DNA of 64,000 nucleotides. It comes from Micromonospora chersina. GTDB taxonomy: Bacteria; Actinomycetota; Actinomycetes; Mycobacteriales; Micromonosporaceae. The position numbers were made by a program, and so were the translations under genes. The stretch is taken from NCBI RefSeq assembly GCF_900091475.1, contig NZ_FMIB01000002.1, forward strand, positions 4,340,001 to 4,404,000, given 5' to 3'. The notes below the pieces were generated by a model, which did no database searches, was not told where the DNA came from, and was given only the letters and a program-made list of their open reading frames with translations. Shown in pieces: positions 24,013-32,005 of this stretch (positions within the stretch are counted from its first letter, which is position 1; each line of letters begins with the position of its first letter).

Positions 24013-25227
24013 TCATTTGCGAGTGGAGAGGACGTTCGGATTCGCGACCACGAAGTCGGCGAGCTTGTCGTTCTTGACCGCCCTGAACATGTCCATGCTC
24101 AGCTCGTTGAGCGATTCCTTGCTGTGGTCCGCGTTCGGGCTGTATGTGCCGCCGTTGGTGCGCAGGGTGACCAGGTCGTTCCCGCTGACGCCCTTGAGCG
24201 TGAAGATGAAGTCCGCGATCGGCACGCCGCCGGTGTCCAGAATGAAGGCCTTGCCCGCCGCCTTGATCAACGAGTTCAGCTTGATCGGGTTGGTCAGCAT
24301 GCCCTTGTCGGTGGCCTTCTTCGCCATCGCCTTGATCAGCTGCTGCTGGTTCTGCTGGCGGTCGTAGTCGCTGTTCGGCAGGCCGTAGCGCTGGCGGGCG
24401 TAGTCGAGGGCCTCCCAGCCCTCCATCTCCCTGCAGCCCTTCTTGTGGACCACCGGGGTGTACGACTTCCCGGTCTTCTTCGCGTCCGCGTTCCACATGG
24501 GCTTGCCGTCGACCATCGACATGTGGTGCGACTTGACCTCGTGGCTCACGCAGATGCGCACCGTGCCGAGCGCGTCGATCACATTCTTGAAGCCGCCGAA
24601 GTTGATGATCGCGGCACCGTCGAAGCTGATCCCGGTCATCGACTTGATCGTCTTGGCCATGAGCTGGGCGCCGCCCTCCCAGCCGCCACCGTTCTGCGCC
24701 CCGTGGAAGAAGGCTGCGTTGATCTTGTCGGTGCCGCCCCGGTAGCCGCTCTTCTCGAACGCCGGGATCCGGGCCTCGGTGTCCCGGGGGATGGAGATCA
24801 GGTAGGCCTGATCGTGGCTGGCCGGGATGTGCAGGATGATGATCGTGTCCGAGCGGACGTCGTCGGCGGCCCAGCGCTGCCGGGCGTCCACGCCGAGCAG
24901 CAGCATGTCGATGGGGCCGTCCAGGCTGTTGCCGCCCTCGGCGTTGGTCTTGCCCGCGTCACCGAGCAGGTTGCCCTGGTCGATGCTGCTGGTGGCCTGG
25001 CCGATCACCGCCTTGCTGCCGACGATCGCGAGGCCGCTCGTCATCATCAGGACGGCGCCGAAGATCACCGTGAGCTTGGCCCAGAGCGGGTCCTTGCGCT
25101 TGGTGCGCTTGTTCCCGCCACCCGGGCCGCGGCCGCCGGGGCCGGGCTGCGTCGGGATGATCGGGGGAACCCGCCCGGGGGATCCGGGCTCCAGTGACTG
25201 AGGGCGACGGCTGGTCTGGACCGGCAT
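24013..25227 (-). CDS. LytR-CpsA-Psr (LCP) ligase 2
   Basis: A 404-residue glycopolymer phosphotransferase. A proline/glycine-rich cytosolic tail (residues 1-48) precedes one membrane helix (about 50-72), and the LCP domain is outside. Core motifs: LLLGVDARQRW, VRSDTIIILHIP, YLISIPRD, then YARQRYGLPNSDYDRQQNQQQ. An insertion around HHMSMVDGKPMWNADAKKTG is not seen in the neighbouring paralogues. It is unusually lysine-rich for this genome. The ATG at 25227 has GGAG eight bases ahead. It is one of three tandem paralogues, each with its own terminator, suggesting separate control. Confidence 0.92.
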   Translation of the reverse strand: MPVQTSRRPQSLEPGSPGRVPPIIPTQPGPGGRGPGGGNKRTKRKDPLWAKLTVIFGAVLMMTSGLAIVGSKAVIGQATSSIDQGNLLGDAGKTNAEGGNSLDGPIDMLLLGVDARQRWAADDVRSDTIIILHIPASHDQAYLISIPRDTEARIPAFEKSGYRGGTDKINAAFFHGAQNGGGWEGGAQLMAKTIKSMTGISFDGAAIINFGGFKNVIDALGTVRICVSHEVKSHHMSMVDGKPMWNADAKKTGKSYTPVVHKKGCREMEGWEALDYARQRYGLPNSDYDRQQNQQQLIKAMAKKATDKGMLTNPIKLNSLIKAAGKAFILDTGGVPIADFIFTLKGVSGNDLVTLRTNGGTYSPNADHSKESLNELSMDMFRAVKNDKLADFVVANPNVLSTRK

Positions 25228-25361
25228 GCGTGCTCCAGCTCGGTGATCGGGGGCGGGACCACTGTACGTATCTGTTCCCGTTCTCGCGACCTCGTGCGAG
25301 GGCTATTCCCGTCAATCTCGGCCAATGGCTCAGGGTTGTGGCCGAACGGCCAATTGAAAGG

Positions 25362-25413
25362 ATCCGGTCGGCGGTTGGCTCACTGCGGGACGAGCCTTGA
25401 CCGCCGACCGGAT
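25362..25413 (-). terminator. Terminator of LCP3
   Basis: ATCCGGTCGGCGGT (25362-25375) pairs with ACCGCCGACCGGAT (25400-25413). An inner GGCTC/GAGCC extends the structure. It lies 24 bases beyond the LCP3 stop on the minus strand. The rest of the 25228-25436 gap holds the promoter region of LCP2, with no clear hexamers. Confidence 0.7.
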
Positions 25414-25436
25414 GCGCCACCATCGCGGGGGTGGCG

Positions 25437-26681
25437 TCAGCCGCCGCTCCCGTCGGTGTCCGTCTTCTGGTTGGCCTTCAGCCAGTCGGCCATGGTGTCC
25501 GCGGAGATGGCCTTGTACATCGCCAGCGCCTTCTCCCGGTCGGAGACCACCACCGACTGGCCGTCGATGGTCTGGCCGCCCAGGTTGGGGCTCGTGACGA
25601 ACGTCAGGTTCTCCCCGCGCAGGCTCCGGAACTGCAGCGCCATGTCGGTCAACGAGAATCCCTGGTCGACCGTGACGGCGGCGGTGACCGCCTTCAGGAA
25701 ATCGTTGAGCTTCCTGGGGTTGGTCAATGTCCCGGTGCTGGCCGCCTTGTCCATGAGCGCCTTCAGGAACTCCTGCTGGTGGCGCATGCGGGCGAAGTCG
25801 CCGTCCGGGAACTGCTTGCGCTGGCGGACCCAGTCCAGGGCCTCGGCGCCGTTCATGTGGTTCACGCCCTTGGTGAACGTCCGGTACGGCTTGTGGATCG
25901 AGGTGATGGTCCGCTCCACCTTGAGGTCCACCCCGCCCAGGGCGTCGGTGACCTCCTTGAAGCCGGCGAAGTCGATCGCCATCACGTGGTCGATCCGGAC
26001 GTCGCTGAAGCACTCCACGGTCTTCACGGCGAGCGGCAGGCCGCCGAACGCGAAGGCGGCGTTGATCTTGTTGCGCGAACCGGTGTCGCAGGACGCGCCG
26101 GCGTTCTCGGGGATCGGCACGTACAGGTCACGCGGGATGGAGACCAGGTAGGCGTGCTTGTGGTCGGCCGGGATGTGCATGACGATCAGCGTGTCCGCCC
26201 GCCACTTGCCGGCGGCGTCCACCTCGGCGTCCGGATCCCGGGAGTCGCTGCCCACCAGCAGGATGTTCAACGCGCCCTCGACCTGCTTGGCCGGCCGCCC
26301 ACCGGTGATCTGGGAGAACGGGTCGGTGCGGGCCAGGTCGCCGTTGAGGTTGCGGGCGTAGAGCCACGCGCCGGCGCCGCCCAGCAGCGCCAGCACCAGC
26401 ACGGCGACGCCGGCCACCAGACCGATCCGTCCCCAGCGGGGACGGGGGCCGCGCCGGCCGGGACCGCCCGCGCCGCCGCCCGGCCCGTCCGGGCCGGTCG
26501 GTCCACCCGGGCCGCCGGGCCCGCCGGAGCGCGGCTCCTCGTCGTACGAGGGGTACCAGCGTGCGTCGGTCGCGCGGGCACGCCCAGTGGTGCCCCGGCC
26601 GGAGCCGGGAACCTGGGCGCGGCCCGCGCTCCGGCTCAGGGGTGCGGGGAACGGGACGCCGGCAGACGAGGTCGCTGACAT
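25437..26681 (-). CDS. LytR-CpsA-Psr (LCP) ligase 3
   Basis: A 414-residue glycopolymer ligase. The cytosolic N-terminus is long and disordered, with a GGPGGPGGPTGPDGPGGG tract (about residues 53-72). A membrane helix spans about 85-108 and the LCP domain follows: NILLVGSDSRD, WRADTLIVMHIP, YLVSIPRD and WVRQRKQFPDGDFARMRHQQE. It is the most divergent of the three. The ATG at 26681 lies 7 bases after a TACCCT -10, so the mRNA is likely leaderless. The sugar-nucleotide epimerase gene lies upstream on the same strand with its own promoter. A role in attaching a surface polymer is known for the family. Confidence 0.92.
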   Translation of the reverse strand: MSATSSAGVPFPAPLSRSAGRAQVPGSGRGTTGRARATDARWYPSYDEEPRSGGPGGPGGPTGPDGPGGGAGGPGRRGPRPRWGRIGLVAGVAVLVLALLGGAGAWLYARNLNGDLARTDPFSQITGGRPAKQVEGALNILLVGSDSRDPDAEVDAAGKWRADTLIVMHIPADHKHAYLVSIPRDLYVPIPENAGASCDTGSRNKINAAFAFGGLPLAVKTVECFSDVRIDHVMAIDFAGFKEVTDALGGVDLKVERTITSIHKPYRTFTKGVNHMNGAEALDWVRQRKQFPDGDFARMRHQQEFLKALMDKAASTGTLTNPRKLNDFLKAVTAAVTVDQGFSLTDMALQFRSLRGENLTFVTSPNLGGQTIDGQSVVVSDREKALAMYKAISADTMADWLKANQKTDTDGSGG

Positions 26682-26688
26682 GTAACCG

Positions 26689-26694
26689 AGGGTA
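26689..26694 (-). promoter_or_regulatory. Leaderless-type -10 of LCP3
   Basis: TACCCT on the minus strand, exactly 7 bases before the ATG at 26681. Confidence 0.5.
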
Positions 26695-26755
26695 GGTCGG
26701 TCGAGCCACCCGCGCCCTGAGGCGCAGCCGGGTGTCAGCCTCTTCCCAGCGGGAC

Positions 26756-27736
26756 TCAGTACCCTAGCCGGCCGCGGAAGTACTCGATCGTGCGTCGGAG
26801 ACCGTCTTCGGGCGCCACGGTGGGTTCGTATCCCAGCAGCTCACGGGCGAGGGTCAGATCGGGGCGGCGCATCTCCGGATCGTCGGCGGAGCGGGTGATG
26901 TAGCTCACCTCGGAGCTGCTTCCGGTGAGTGACACGATCGTCTCGGCCAGTTGCCGCATCGACATCTCGTGCTCGGTGCCGCAGTTGATCGGGCCGGTCT
27001 CGGTCGAGTCGAGCAGCAGCAGGATGCCGCGCACCAGGTCGTCGACGTAGCAGATCGACCGGGTCTGGTTGCCGGTGCCGTGCACGGTGATCGGCTCGCC
27101 GCGCAGCGCCTGGGAGATGAAGGTCGGGATGGCCCGGCCGTCGTCCGGGCGCATCCGCGGGCCGTACGTGTTGAAGATCCGGACGATCGCGGTGTCGGTG
27201 CCCCGGCTGCGGTGGTAGGCCATGGTGGCCGCCTCCGAGAAGCGCTTCGCCTCGTCGTAGACACTCCGGATGCCGATCGGGTTGACGTTGCCCCAGTACG
27301 TCTCGCGCTGCGGGTGCTCCTTCGGGTCCCCGTACGCCTCGGAGGTGGAGGCCATCAGGAACCGGGCGCCGTCGGCGGTGGCCCGCTCCAGCAGGTGCAG
27401 GGTGGCCACCGAGCCGACCCGCAGGATCTCCACCGGCAGCTTCTCGAAGTCGGTGGGGCTGGCCGGGGAGGCCATGTGCAGGATCGCGTCGAACCGCTCG
27501 GCCATCGCCGGGTGGTCGGTCGGCAGCCCCTCGGAGATGTCCGCCTCGACAAGCGAGAAGGTCGGCTTCTCGAGCAGGTGCGCGATGTTGTCCTTGGAGC
27601 CGGTGACGAAGTTGTCCAGCACCACGACCGTGCAGTCGCGCTCGATGAGCCGGTCGACCAGGTGCGACGGGACGAAGCCGGCGCCGCCGGTGACGAGGAT
27701 GCGATGTCCGGAGCCGAAGCGGGGAGCGACCTTCAT
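26756..27736 (-). CDS. NAD-dependent sugar-nucleotide epimerase/decarboxylase (SDR)
   Basis: A 326-residue extended short-chain dehydrogenase. The NAD motif TGGAGFVPSHL is at residues 16-26, the catalytic serine region MASTSEAYGDP at 128-138 and the YxxxK pair at Tyr160/Lys164 in SVYDEAKR. RMRPDDGRAIPTFISQAL and SICYVDDLVRGI are close to UDP-glucuronate decarboxylase and dTDP-glucose dehydratase-like enzymes. It probably makes UDP-xylose or a related nucleotide sugar for envelope glycans. The ATG at 27736 is preceded by TAGGCT with a 7-base gap. The exact reaction is uncertain. Confidence 0.85.
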   Translation of the reverse strand: MKVAPRFGSGHRILVTGGAGFVPSHLVDRLIERDCTVVVLDNFVTGSKDNIAHLLEKPTFSLVEADISEGLPTDHPAMAERFDAILHMASPASPTDFEKLPVEILRVGSVATLHLLERATADGARFLMASTSEAYGDPKEHPQRETYWGNVNPIGIRSVYDEAKRFSEAATMAYHRSRGTDTAIVRIFNTYGPRMRPDDGRAIPTFISQALRGEPITVHGTGNQTRSICYVDDLVRGILLLLDSTETGPINCGTEHEMSMRQLAETIVSLTGSSSEVSYITRSADDPEMRRPDLTLARELLGYEPTVAPEDGLRRTIEYFRGRLGY

Positions 27737-27743
27737 GCCGGCC

Positions 27744-27749
27744 AGCCTA
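27744..27749 (-). promoter_or_regulatory. Leaderless-type -10 of the epimerase gene
   Basis: TAGGCT on the minus strand, exactly 7 bases before the ATG at 27736. Confidence 0.5.
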
Positions 27750-27755
27750 CTCAAG

Positions 27756-27793
27756 CCGGTGGGCCGGAGCCGACGACGGCTCCGGCCCACCGG
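27756..27793 (-). terminator. Strong terminator of the acetate symporter operon
   Basis: A perfect 17-bp stem, CCGGTGGGCCGGAGCCG (27756-27772) with its complement at 27777-27793, and a 4-base loop. It begins 15 bases after the actP stop. Confidence 0.85.
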
Positions 27794-27807
27794 GGTGGGG
27801 GGTGTGG

Positions 27808-29481
27808 TCAGTGCGCGCCCGCGCCGGTGAGCGAGCGCACCTCCAGTTCGGCGTACTTCTCCTCGTCGTGCTCCTTCGACAGCAGCGTGCCGATCCAGCC
27901 GCAGAGGAAGCCGAACGGGATCGAGATGATGCCCGGGTTCGACAGCGGGAACCAGTGCCAGTCGTGGTCGGGGAACATGGCCGTCGGCGCCCCGGAGACG
28001 ACCGGGGAGAAGAAGACCAGCACCACGGCGGCGAGCAGGCCGCCGTAGATGGCCCAGACCGCGCCCGACGTGTTGAACCGCTTCCAGAACAGGCTGTAGA
28101 GGATCGCGGGCAGGTTGCCCGACGCGGCGACCGCGAAGGCCAGCGCCACCAGGAACGCCACGTTCAGGCTCTGCGCGAAGATCGACAGCACGATGGCCAC
28201 CAGGCCGATCACCAGGGCGGAGATCCGGGCGACGGTCACCTCCTGGCGCTCCGACGCCTGCCCGTTCTTCAGCACGTTCGCGTAGAAGTCGTGCGCCAGG
28301 CTCGACGACGAGGCCAGGGTGAGCCCGGCGACCACCGCCAGGATCGTGGCGAAGGCGACCGCCGCGATGATCGCCAGCAGCGTCGCCCCGCCCAGGTTCC
28401 CGCCGAAGAAGTCCTTGCCGAGCGCCTCGGCGAGCTGCGGGGCGGCCGTGTTGCCGGCCTTGTCCTGCGCGGTGATCGCCGTACCGCCGACGAGCGCCGC
28501 CGCGCCGAAGCCGAGGGCCAGGGTGAGCAGGTAGAAGGTGCCGATGATGCCGATGGCCCAGAGCACGCTCTTCCGGGCCGCCTTCGCGGTCGGCACGGTG
28601 TAGAAGCGGATCAGGATGTGCGGCAGGCCGGCGGTGCCGAGCACGAGCGCGATGCCCAGCGAGAGCAGGTCCATCTTGCTGTAGAAGGTCTTCAGCGCGT
28701 CGCCCTGTGTCTCGACGCCGTAGCGCAACCCGGGTTCGAGGAAGGCCGCTCCCTTGCCCGAGGCATCGGCCGCGTCGCCGAGCAGCGAGGACAGGTTGAA
28801 CTTGTACTTGGCCAGCACCAGCAGGGTCATCACGATAGCGCCGGTCATCAGCAGGAACGCCTTGACGATCTGGACGTACGTGGTGCCCTTCATCCCGCCG
28901 ACCGTGACGTAGATGATCATCAGGGCGCCGACCAGGAAGATCGTCGCGGCCTTCGCGGTGTCGGCGTCCATGCCCAGGAAGGTCGTGCCGGGCTTGATGC
29001 CGAGCAGGAGGGCGACGAGCGCGCCCGCACCGACCATCTGGGCCAGCAGGTAGAAGATCGACACCGTGATGGTGGAGACCGCGGCCGCGGTGCGGACCGG
29101 ACGCTGGCGCATCCGGAAGGCCAGCACGTCCGCCATCGTGTACCGGCCGGAGTTGCGCAGCAGTTCGGCGACGAGCAGCAGCGCCACCAGCCAGGCGACC
29201 AGGAAGCCGATCGAGTAGAGGAAGCCGTCGTAGCCGTACAGGGCGATGATGCCGGCGATGCCCAGGAAGGACGCGGCGGACATGTAGTCGCCGCCGATCG
29301 CCATGCCGTTCTGGAAGCCGGAGAAGGACCGGCCGCCCGCGTAGAAGTCGGTGGCGGTCTTGGTCTGCCGGCTGGCCCAGACGGTGATCGCCAGCGTGAT
29401 CGCCACGAAGACCAGGAACAGCGTGATGGTCAGGTTGCGGGCCGTGGTGCTGCCCGCCTCAGCCGCGAGGACCGTGCTCAT
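27808..29481 (-). CDS. actP: Cation/acetate symporter ActP
   Basis: A 557-residue sodium:solute symporter that imports acetate or other short carboxylates with a cation. About 13 membrane segments are visible. TDFYAGGRSFSGFQNGMAIGGDYMSAASFLG near the N-terminus is diagnostic of the SSS family, and GTAGLPHILIRFYTVP marks the ActP branch. It overlaps the upstream DUF485 gene by 23 bases, the usual yjcH-actP order, so the two are co-translated. A Crp-like palindrome lies upstream of the operon. A very strong terminator follows. Confidence 0.92.
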   Translation of the reverse strand: MSTVLAAEAGSTTARNLTITLFLVFVAITLAITVWASRQTKTATDFYAGGRSFSGFQNGMAIGGDYMSAASFLGIAGIIALYGYDGFLYSIGFLVAWLVALLLVAELLRNSGRYTMADVLAFRMRQRPVRTAAAVSTITVSIFYLLAQMVGAGALVALLLGIKPGTTFLGMDADTAKAATIFLVGALMIIYVTVGGMKGTTYVQIVKAFLLMTGAIVMTLLVLAKYKFNLSSLLGDAADASGKGAAFLEPGLRYGVETQGDALKTFYSKMDLLSLGIALVLGTAGLPHILIRFYTVPTAKAARKSVLWAIGIIGTFYLLTLALGFGAAALVGGTAITAQDKAGNTAAPQLAEALGKDFFGGNLGGATLLAIIAAVAFATILAVVAGLTLASSSSLAHDFYANVLKNGQASERQEVTVARISALVIGLVAIVLSIFAQSLNVAFLVALAFAVAASGNLPAILYSLFWKRFNTSGAVWAIYGGLLAAVVLVFFSPVVSGAPTAMFPDHDWHWFPLSNPGIISIPFGFLCGWIGTLLSKEHDEEKYAELEVRSLTGAGAH

Positions 29482-29827
29482 GGGTCACCTCCCCCACCTC
29501 GGCGCGGAGCCGGTCGGCCACCGGGTCGATCTTCCGGTCGGCGAACCGCGAGTAGAGCCAGGCGATGACGAACGTGGAGACGAACTGGAGCAGGCCGAAG
29601 ACCAGGGCGACGTTGATGTTGCCGACCAGCTTCGTGCCCATGAAACCCCGCGCGTACGCGGAGAGGATGACGTAGAGCGCGTACCACAGGAAGAACGCGA
29701 CGGTCATCGGGAAGACGAAGCCGCGCAGCGCGCGCCGCAACCCGGCGAACTCGTCCGACCGCTGGACGGCGAGGTACCGTTCCGCCGCCGACTCGGCGGG
29801 TGCGGACGCGGGTGTGTCCGTGGACAT
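29459..29827 (-). CDS. DUF485 membrane protein (YjcH-like partner of ActP)
   Basis: A 122-residue protein with two membrane helices (about residues 37-60, FVFPMTVAFFLWYALYVIL, and 73-97, INVALVFGLLQFVSTFVIAW) and charged ends. DUF485 genes almost always precede an acetate symporter gene, and here the frames overlap by 23 bases. It is thought to assist or modulate the symporter, but its role is not proven. The ATG at 29827 is used. A TACCGT -10 candidate lies about 40 bases ahead on the minus strand. Confidence 0.88.
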   Translation of the reverse strand: MSTDTPASAPAESAAERYLAVQRSDEFAGLRRALRGFVFPMTVAFFLWYALYVILSAYARGFMGTKLVGNINVALVFGLLQFVSTFVIAWLYSRFADRKIDPVADRLRAEVGEVTHEHGPRG

Positions 29828-29953
29828 CTGTGGATCACCACCTTCGCAGGCGTGGGGAGTTTTCGCGCACGGTAGAGAGCGCGCTCCCCGCCGGGGAAGG
29901 CTCGGATCGGCGACGGTCGACGGCTGCGCCGAACGGCAGTCCGGCTGCGCCGA

Positions 29954-29967
29954 GTGACCCAGGTCAC
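29954..29967. promoter_or_regulatory. Crp-like operator upstream of the DUF485-actP operon
   Basis: GTGACCCAGGTCAC fits the Streptomyces Crp pattern GTGNCNNNNGNCAC at every fixed position. The symmetry extends to GAGTGACC / GGTCACTC (29952-29969). It lies about 127 bases before the DUF485 start. Carbon-source control of acetate uptake would make sense; binding is inferred. Confidence 0.45.
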
Positions 29968-29986
29968 TCCGCTCACCGGTCGGTGG

Positions 29987-30727
29987 TCAGTCGGTCAGAC
30001 CCCGGTAGCGGCCGCGGTAGTGCAGCAGCGGCGGGGTGTCCTCGGCCAGGTCGACCGCCTCGATGGTCGCCTCGACCAGCAGGCCCCAGCCGTACTCCCG
30101 GGTGGCGTCGAGGCGGCACCCCGCCCAGCCGCCGGCGTCCGCGGGCACCGGCCCGTACGGCGTGTCGGTCCAGGAGTCGAGGGCGAACAGGCCGCCCGGC
30201 GACGGGAAGAGGCCGGCGAACCGGTCGGCGAGCTGCCGGTGCTGCGGGCCGAGCGGCGCGACCGCGAACCGGCCCGCCTCCTCCACCGCCGCCCACAGGT
30301 CCGACTCCGGGTCGACCAGCCCGAGCAGCCGGTCCGGCTCCCCCTCGGCCACCAGGGTGGACGAGACGGTCAGCCCCGCCGGGCCGGGCGCGGTCCAGAG
30401 CGTCACCGCGGCGGCCAGCCGGCCACGCAGCCGGCGGACCGGCGAGCGCTGCCCGGCCGGCACGGCGAACGGGTCGGTGTGGTGGATCTCGGCGCCCGGC
30501 TCATGATTCACGTGAAACATTGTGCCGCCCCGGCCCCGCGCCCAGCCCAGGAAGCGCCGGTGCAGGTCCCGGGCGCCGGGAAGCTGCTCGGTGGCCTCGG
30601 CCAGAAGGCGGCCCAGGAAGAACAGCAGTGCGGTCCGGTCGTGCCGGTACTCCACCAGCAGCGCGAGCCGCGCCGGCTGGCAGGGCCAGTGCGCGCCACA
30701 AGCCCGACACCGCCATGCCGGCCGCAT
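29987..30727 (-). CDS. Flavin reductase-like protein with N-terminal Cys-rich module
   Basis: An open frame of 246 residues. The C-terminal part (from about residue 85) reads as an FMN-binding flavin reductase domain: DPFAVPAGQRSPVRRL, AVTLWTAPGPAGLTVSSTLVAEG and a final DLAEDTPPLLHYRGRYRGL. The N-terminal 65 residues form a different module, RPAWRCRACGAHWPCQPARLALL, with a CxxC...C pattern like the small proteins found beside XRE/DUF397 genes. An internal ATG at 30520 (FHVNHEPG) could start the reductase alone, and a parS-like site lies exactly on it. Whether one fused or two products are made cannot be told from sequence. Confidence 0.65.
   Translation of the reverse strand: MRPAWRCRACGAHWPCQPARLALLVEYRHDRTALLFFLGRLLAEATEQLPGARDLHRRFLGWARGRGGTMFHVNHEPGAEIHHTDPFAVPAGQRSPVRRLRGRLAAAVTLWTAPGPAGLTVSSTLVAEGEPDRLLGLVDPESDLWAAVEEAGRFAVAPLGPQHRQLADRFAGLFPSPGGLFALDSWTDTPYGPVPADAGGWAGCRLDATREYGWGLLVEATIEAVDLAEDTPPLLHYRGRYRGLTD
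30504..30519. promoter_or_regulatory. parS: parS-like centromere site
   Basis: TGATTCACGTGAAACA matches the bacterial ParB-binding site TGTTTCACGTGAAACA at 15 of 16 positions and the Streptomyces 14-mer core at 13 of 14. The symmetric TTCACGTGAA centre is intact. It lies inside the flavin reductase frame on an internal ATG. Such sites cluster around the origin of replication. Confidence 0.7.
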
Positions 30728-30843
30728 GGCGACGTGCGCCGGAACCGGCCTCTTCCAGATCTTGGACGAATTGAGCCCCTCTGAGGGCCGTTTCCGACCA
30801 AGATCTCGGCGGTCGTTCCCCATCAAGCGCCTCCCGGGATGAG

Positions 30844-30876
30844 GGTCGCCCCGGCCGGGGGATGGCCGGGGCGACC
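30844..30876. other. Perfect 13-bp hairpin in the divergent intergenic region
   Basis: GGTCGCCCCGGCC (30844-30856) and GGCCGGGGCGACC (30864-30876), loop of 7. It lies between the divergent flavin reductase and XRE genes, where no transcript should end, so it may be a leader structure or an insulator. The remainder of the gap (to 31013) has a CTTAC / GTAAG repeat near the XRE start and nothing else clear. Confidence 0.4.
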
Positions 30877-31013
30877 TGCCGCAGGACCGGCCGCCGGGTC
30901 ATCGCCTCCACCAGCCGGGCCGCGCCCCTCCACCCTGGACTCGGCGGGATCGGCGCGGGAGGATGCCAGGGCTTACTACCGAGCGCGACCACGTACTTAC
31001 CGGGGACGTAAGG

Positions 31014-31799
31014 ATGAACATCGAGGTGTGGATCCGGGCATTGAAGGCCGCTCGGGCCGGTGCGGACGTCTCCCAGGAAGGGCTGGCGGCGGAGATCAGG
31101 TGGAGCCCGTCAACAGTGGCCGCCATCGAGACCGGGCGACGCCGGCCGACAATGGAGTTCGCCGTCGCCGCCGACCAGGCCCTCGGCACCGGCGGCCTCC
31201 TCGCCCAACTGTTGAAGGCCGCCGACCAGGAACGCGGCCCGTCATGGTTCGTGCCCTGGCGTGGCTACGAACAGCAGGCGGTCAGACTTCGCGCCTTCGA
31301 GGCATGCCTGGTCCCGGGACTGTTGCAGACCGAGGACTACGCCCGTGCGGTGATCTCGACGGGCGGCCTGCATCCGCCCGGCACCGCTGACGAACTGGTG
31401 GCCGTCCGGCTGGAGCGGCAACAACTGCTGCACCGGGACGAGCCGCCGCACTGTGTGTTTCTGCTGGACGAAACCGCCGTCCGGCGACCGGTCGGTGGGC
31501 CGGCGGTGCTCGATGCTCAGCTCGCGCGCCTGCTGGAGGTGGCCGAGCTGCCGGCTGTGCGGCTGCATGTCGTCCCGCTTGCTGTAGGCGAGCATGCCGG
31601 GCTCGGTGGCGGCTTCGTGCTGGCCGAGTTGCCGGACTCCGAGCGGGTGCTCTACCTGGAAAACGCCGCGCGTGGACACGTCATCGACGATCCCGAGACC
31701 ATCGGCTTGATCGAGCGGAAGTGGGATAGCCTCCTCGGCGAAGCGCTGTCCACGGGAGCCTCACTGGATCTCATCCGGAAGTTGAAGGTGACGCCATGA
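31014..31799 (+). CDS. XRE-type helix-turn-helix regulator (DUF5753 family)
   Basis: A 261-residue regulator of the large actinobacterial Scr1/DUF5753 class. The helix-turn-helix is at about residues 5-60 (ALKAARAGADVSQEGLAAEIRWSPSTVAAIETGRRRPT). The C-terminal DUF5753 domain starts near SWFVPWRGYEQQA and includes FEACLVPGLLQTEDYARAVI, HCVFLLDETAVRRPVGG and VHVVPL-like segments. The ATG at 31014 is used, with weak upstream pairing. Its stop overlaps the DUF397 start (ATGA). These pairs are abundant in actinobacteria and control development or antibiotic production in some species. Confidence 0.88.
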   Translation: MNIEVWIRALKAARAGADVSQEGLAAEIRWSPSTVAAIETGRRRPTMEFAVAADQALGTGGLLAQLLKAADQERGPSWFVPWRGYEQQAVRLRAFEACLVPGLLQTEDYARAVISTGGLHPPGTADELVAVRLERQQLLHRDEPPHCVFLLDETAVRRPVGGPAVLDAQLARLLEVAELPAVRLHVVPLAVGEHAGLGGGFVLAELPDSERVLYLENAARGHVIDDPETIGLIERKWDSLLGEALSTGASLDLIRKLKVTP

Positions 31800-32005
31800 C
31801 CACCGCCGAGCCCCGCTGGCGCACGTCGTCGCGATCGACGGACTCCGGCGGCAACTGCGTCGAGGTGGCGGACAACATGCCCGGGGTGGTGCTGGTGCGG
31901 GACAGCAAGGATCGGTCCGGGCCCACGCTCGCCTTCACCCCGGACGCCTGGCGCGCCTTCGTGAACGCTGGCCTCCCGACCTTGGAGACTTTCCGTTCGA
32001 GGTGA
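31796..32005 (+). CDS. DUF397 small protein
   Basis: A 69-residue DUF397 protein. The family pattern W-R-T-S-S-R-S, then S-G-G-N-C-V-E-V-A, then V-L-V-R-D-S-K-D and L-A-F-T-P-D-A-W-R-A-F is complete. Such proteins are the constant partners of XRE/DUF5753 regulators and are suspected to modulate them. The four-base overlap with the regulator gene implies coupled translation. Its stop codon is inside a strong hairpin terminator. Confidence 0.92.
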   Translation: MTTAEPRWRTSSRSTDSGGNCVEVADNMPGVVLVRDSKDRSGPTLAFTPDAWRAFVNAGLPTLETFRSR

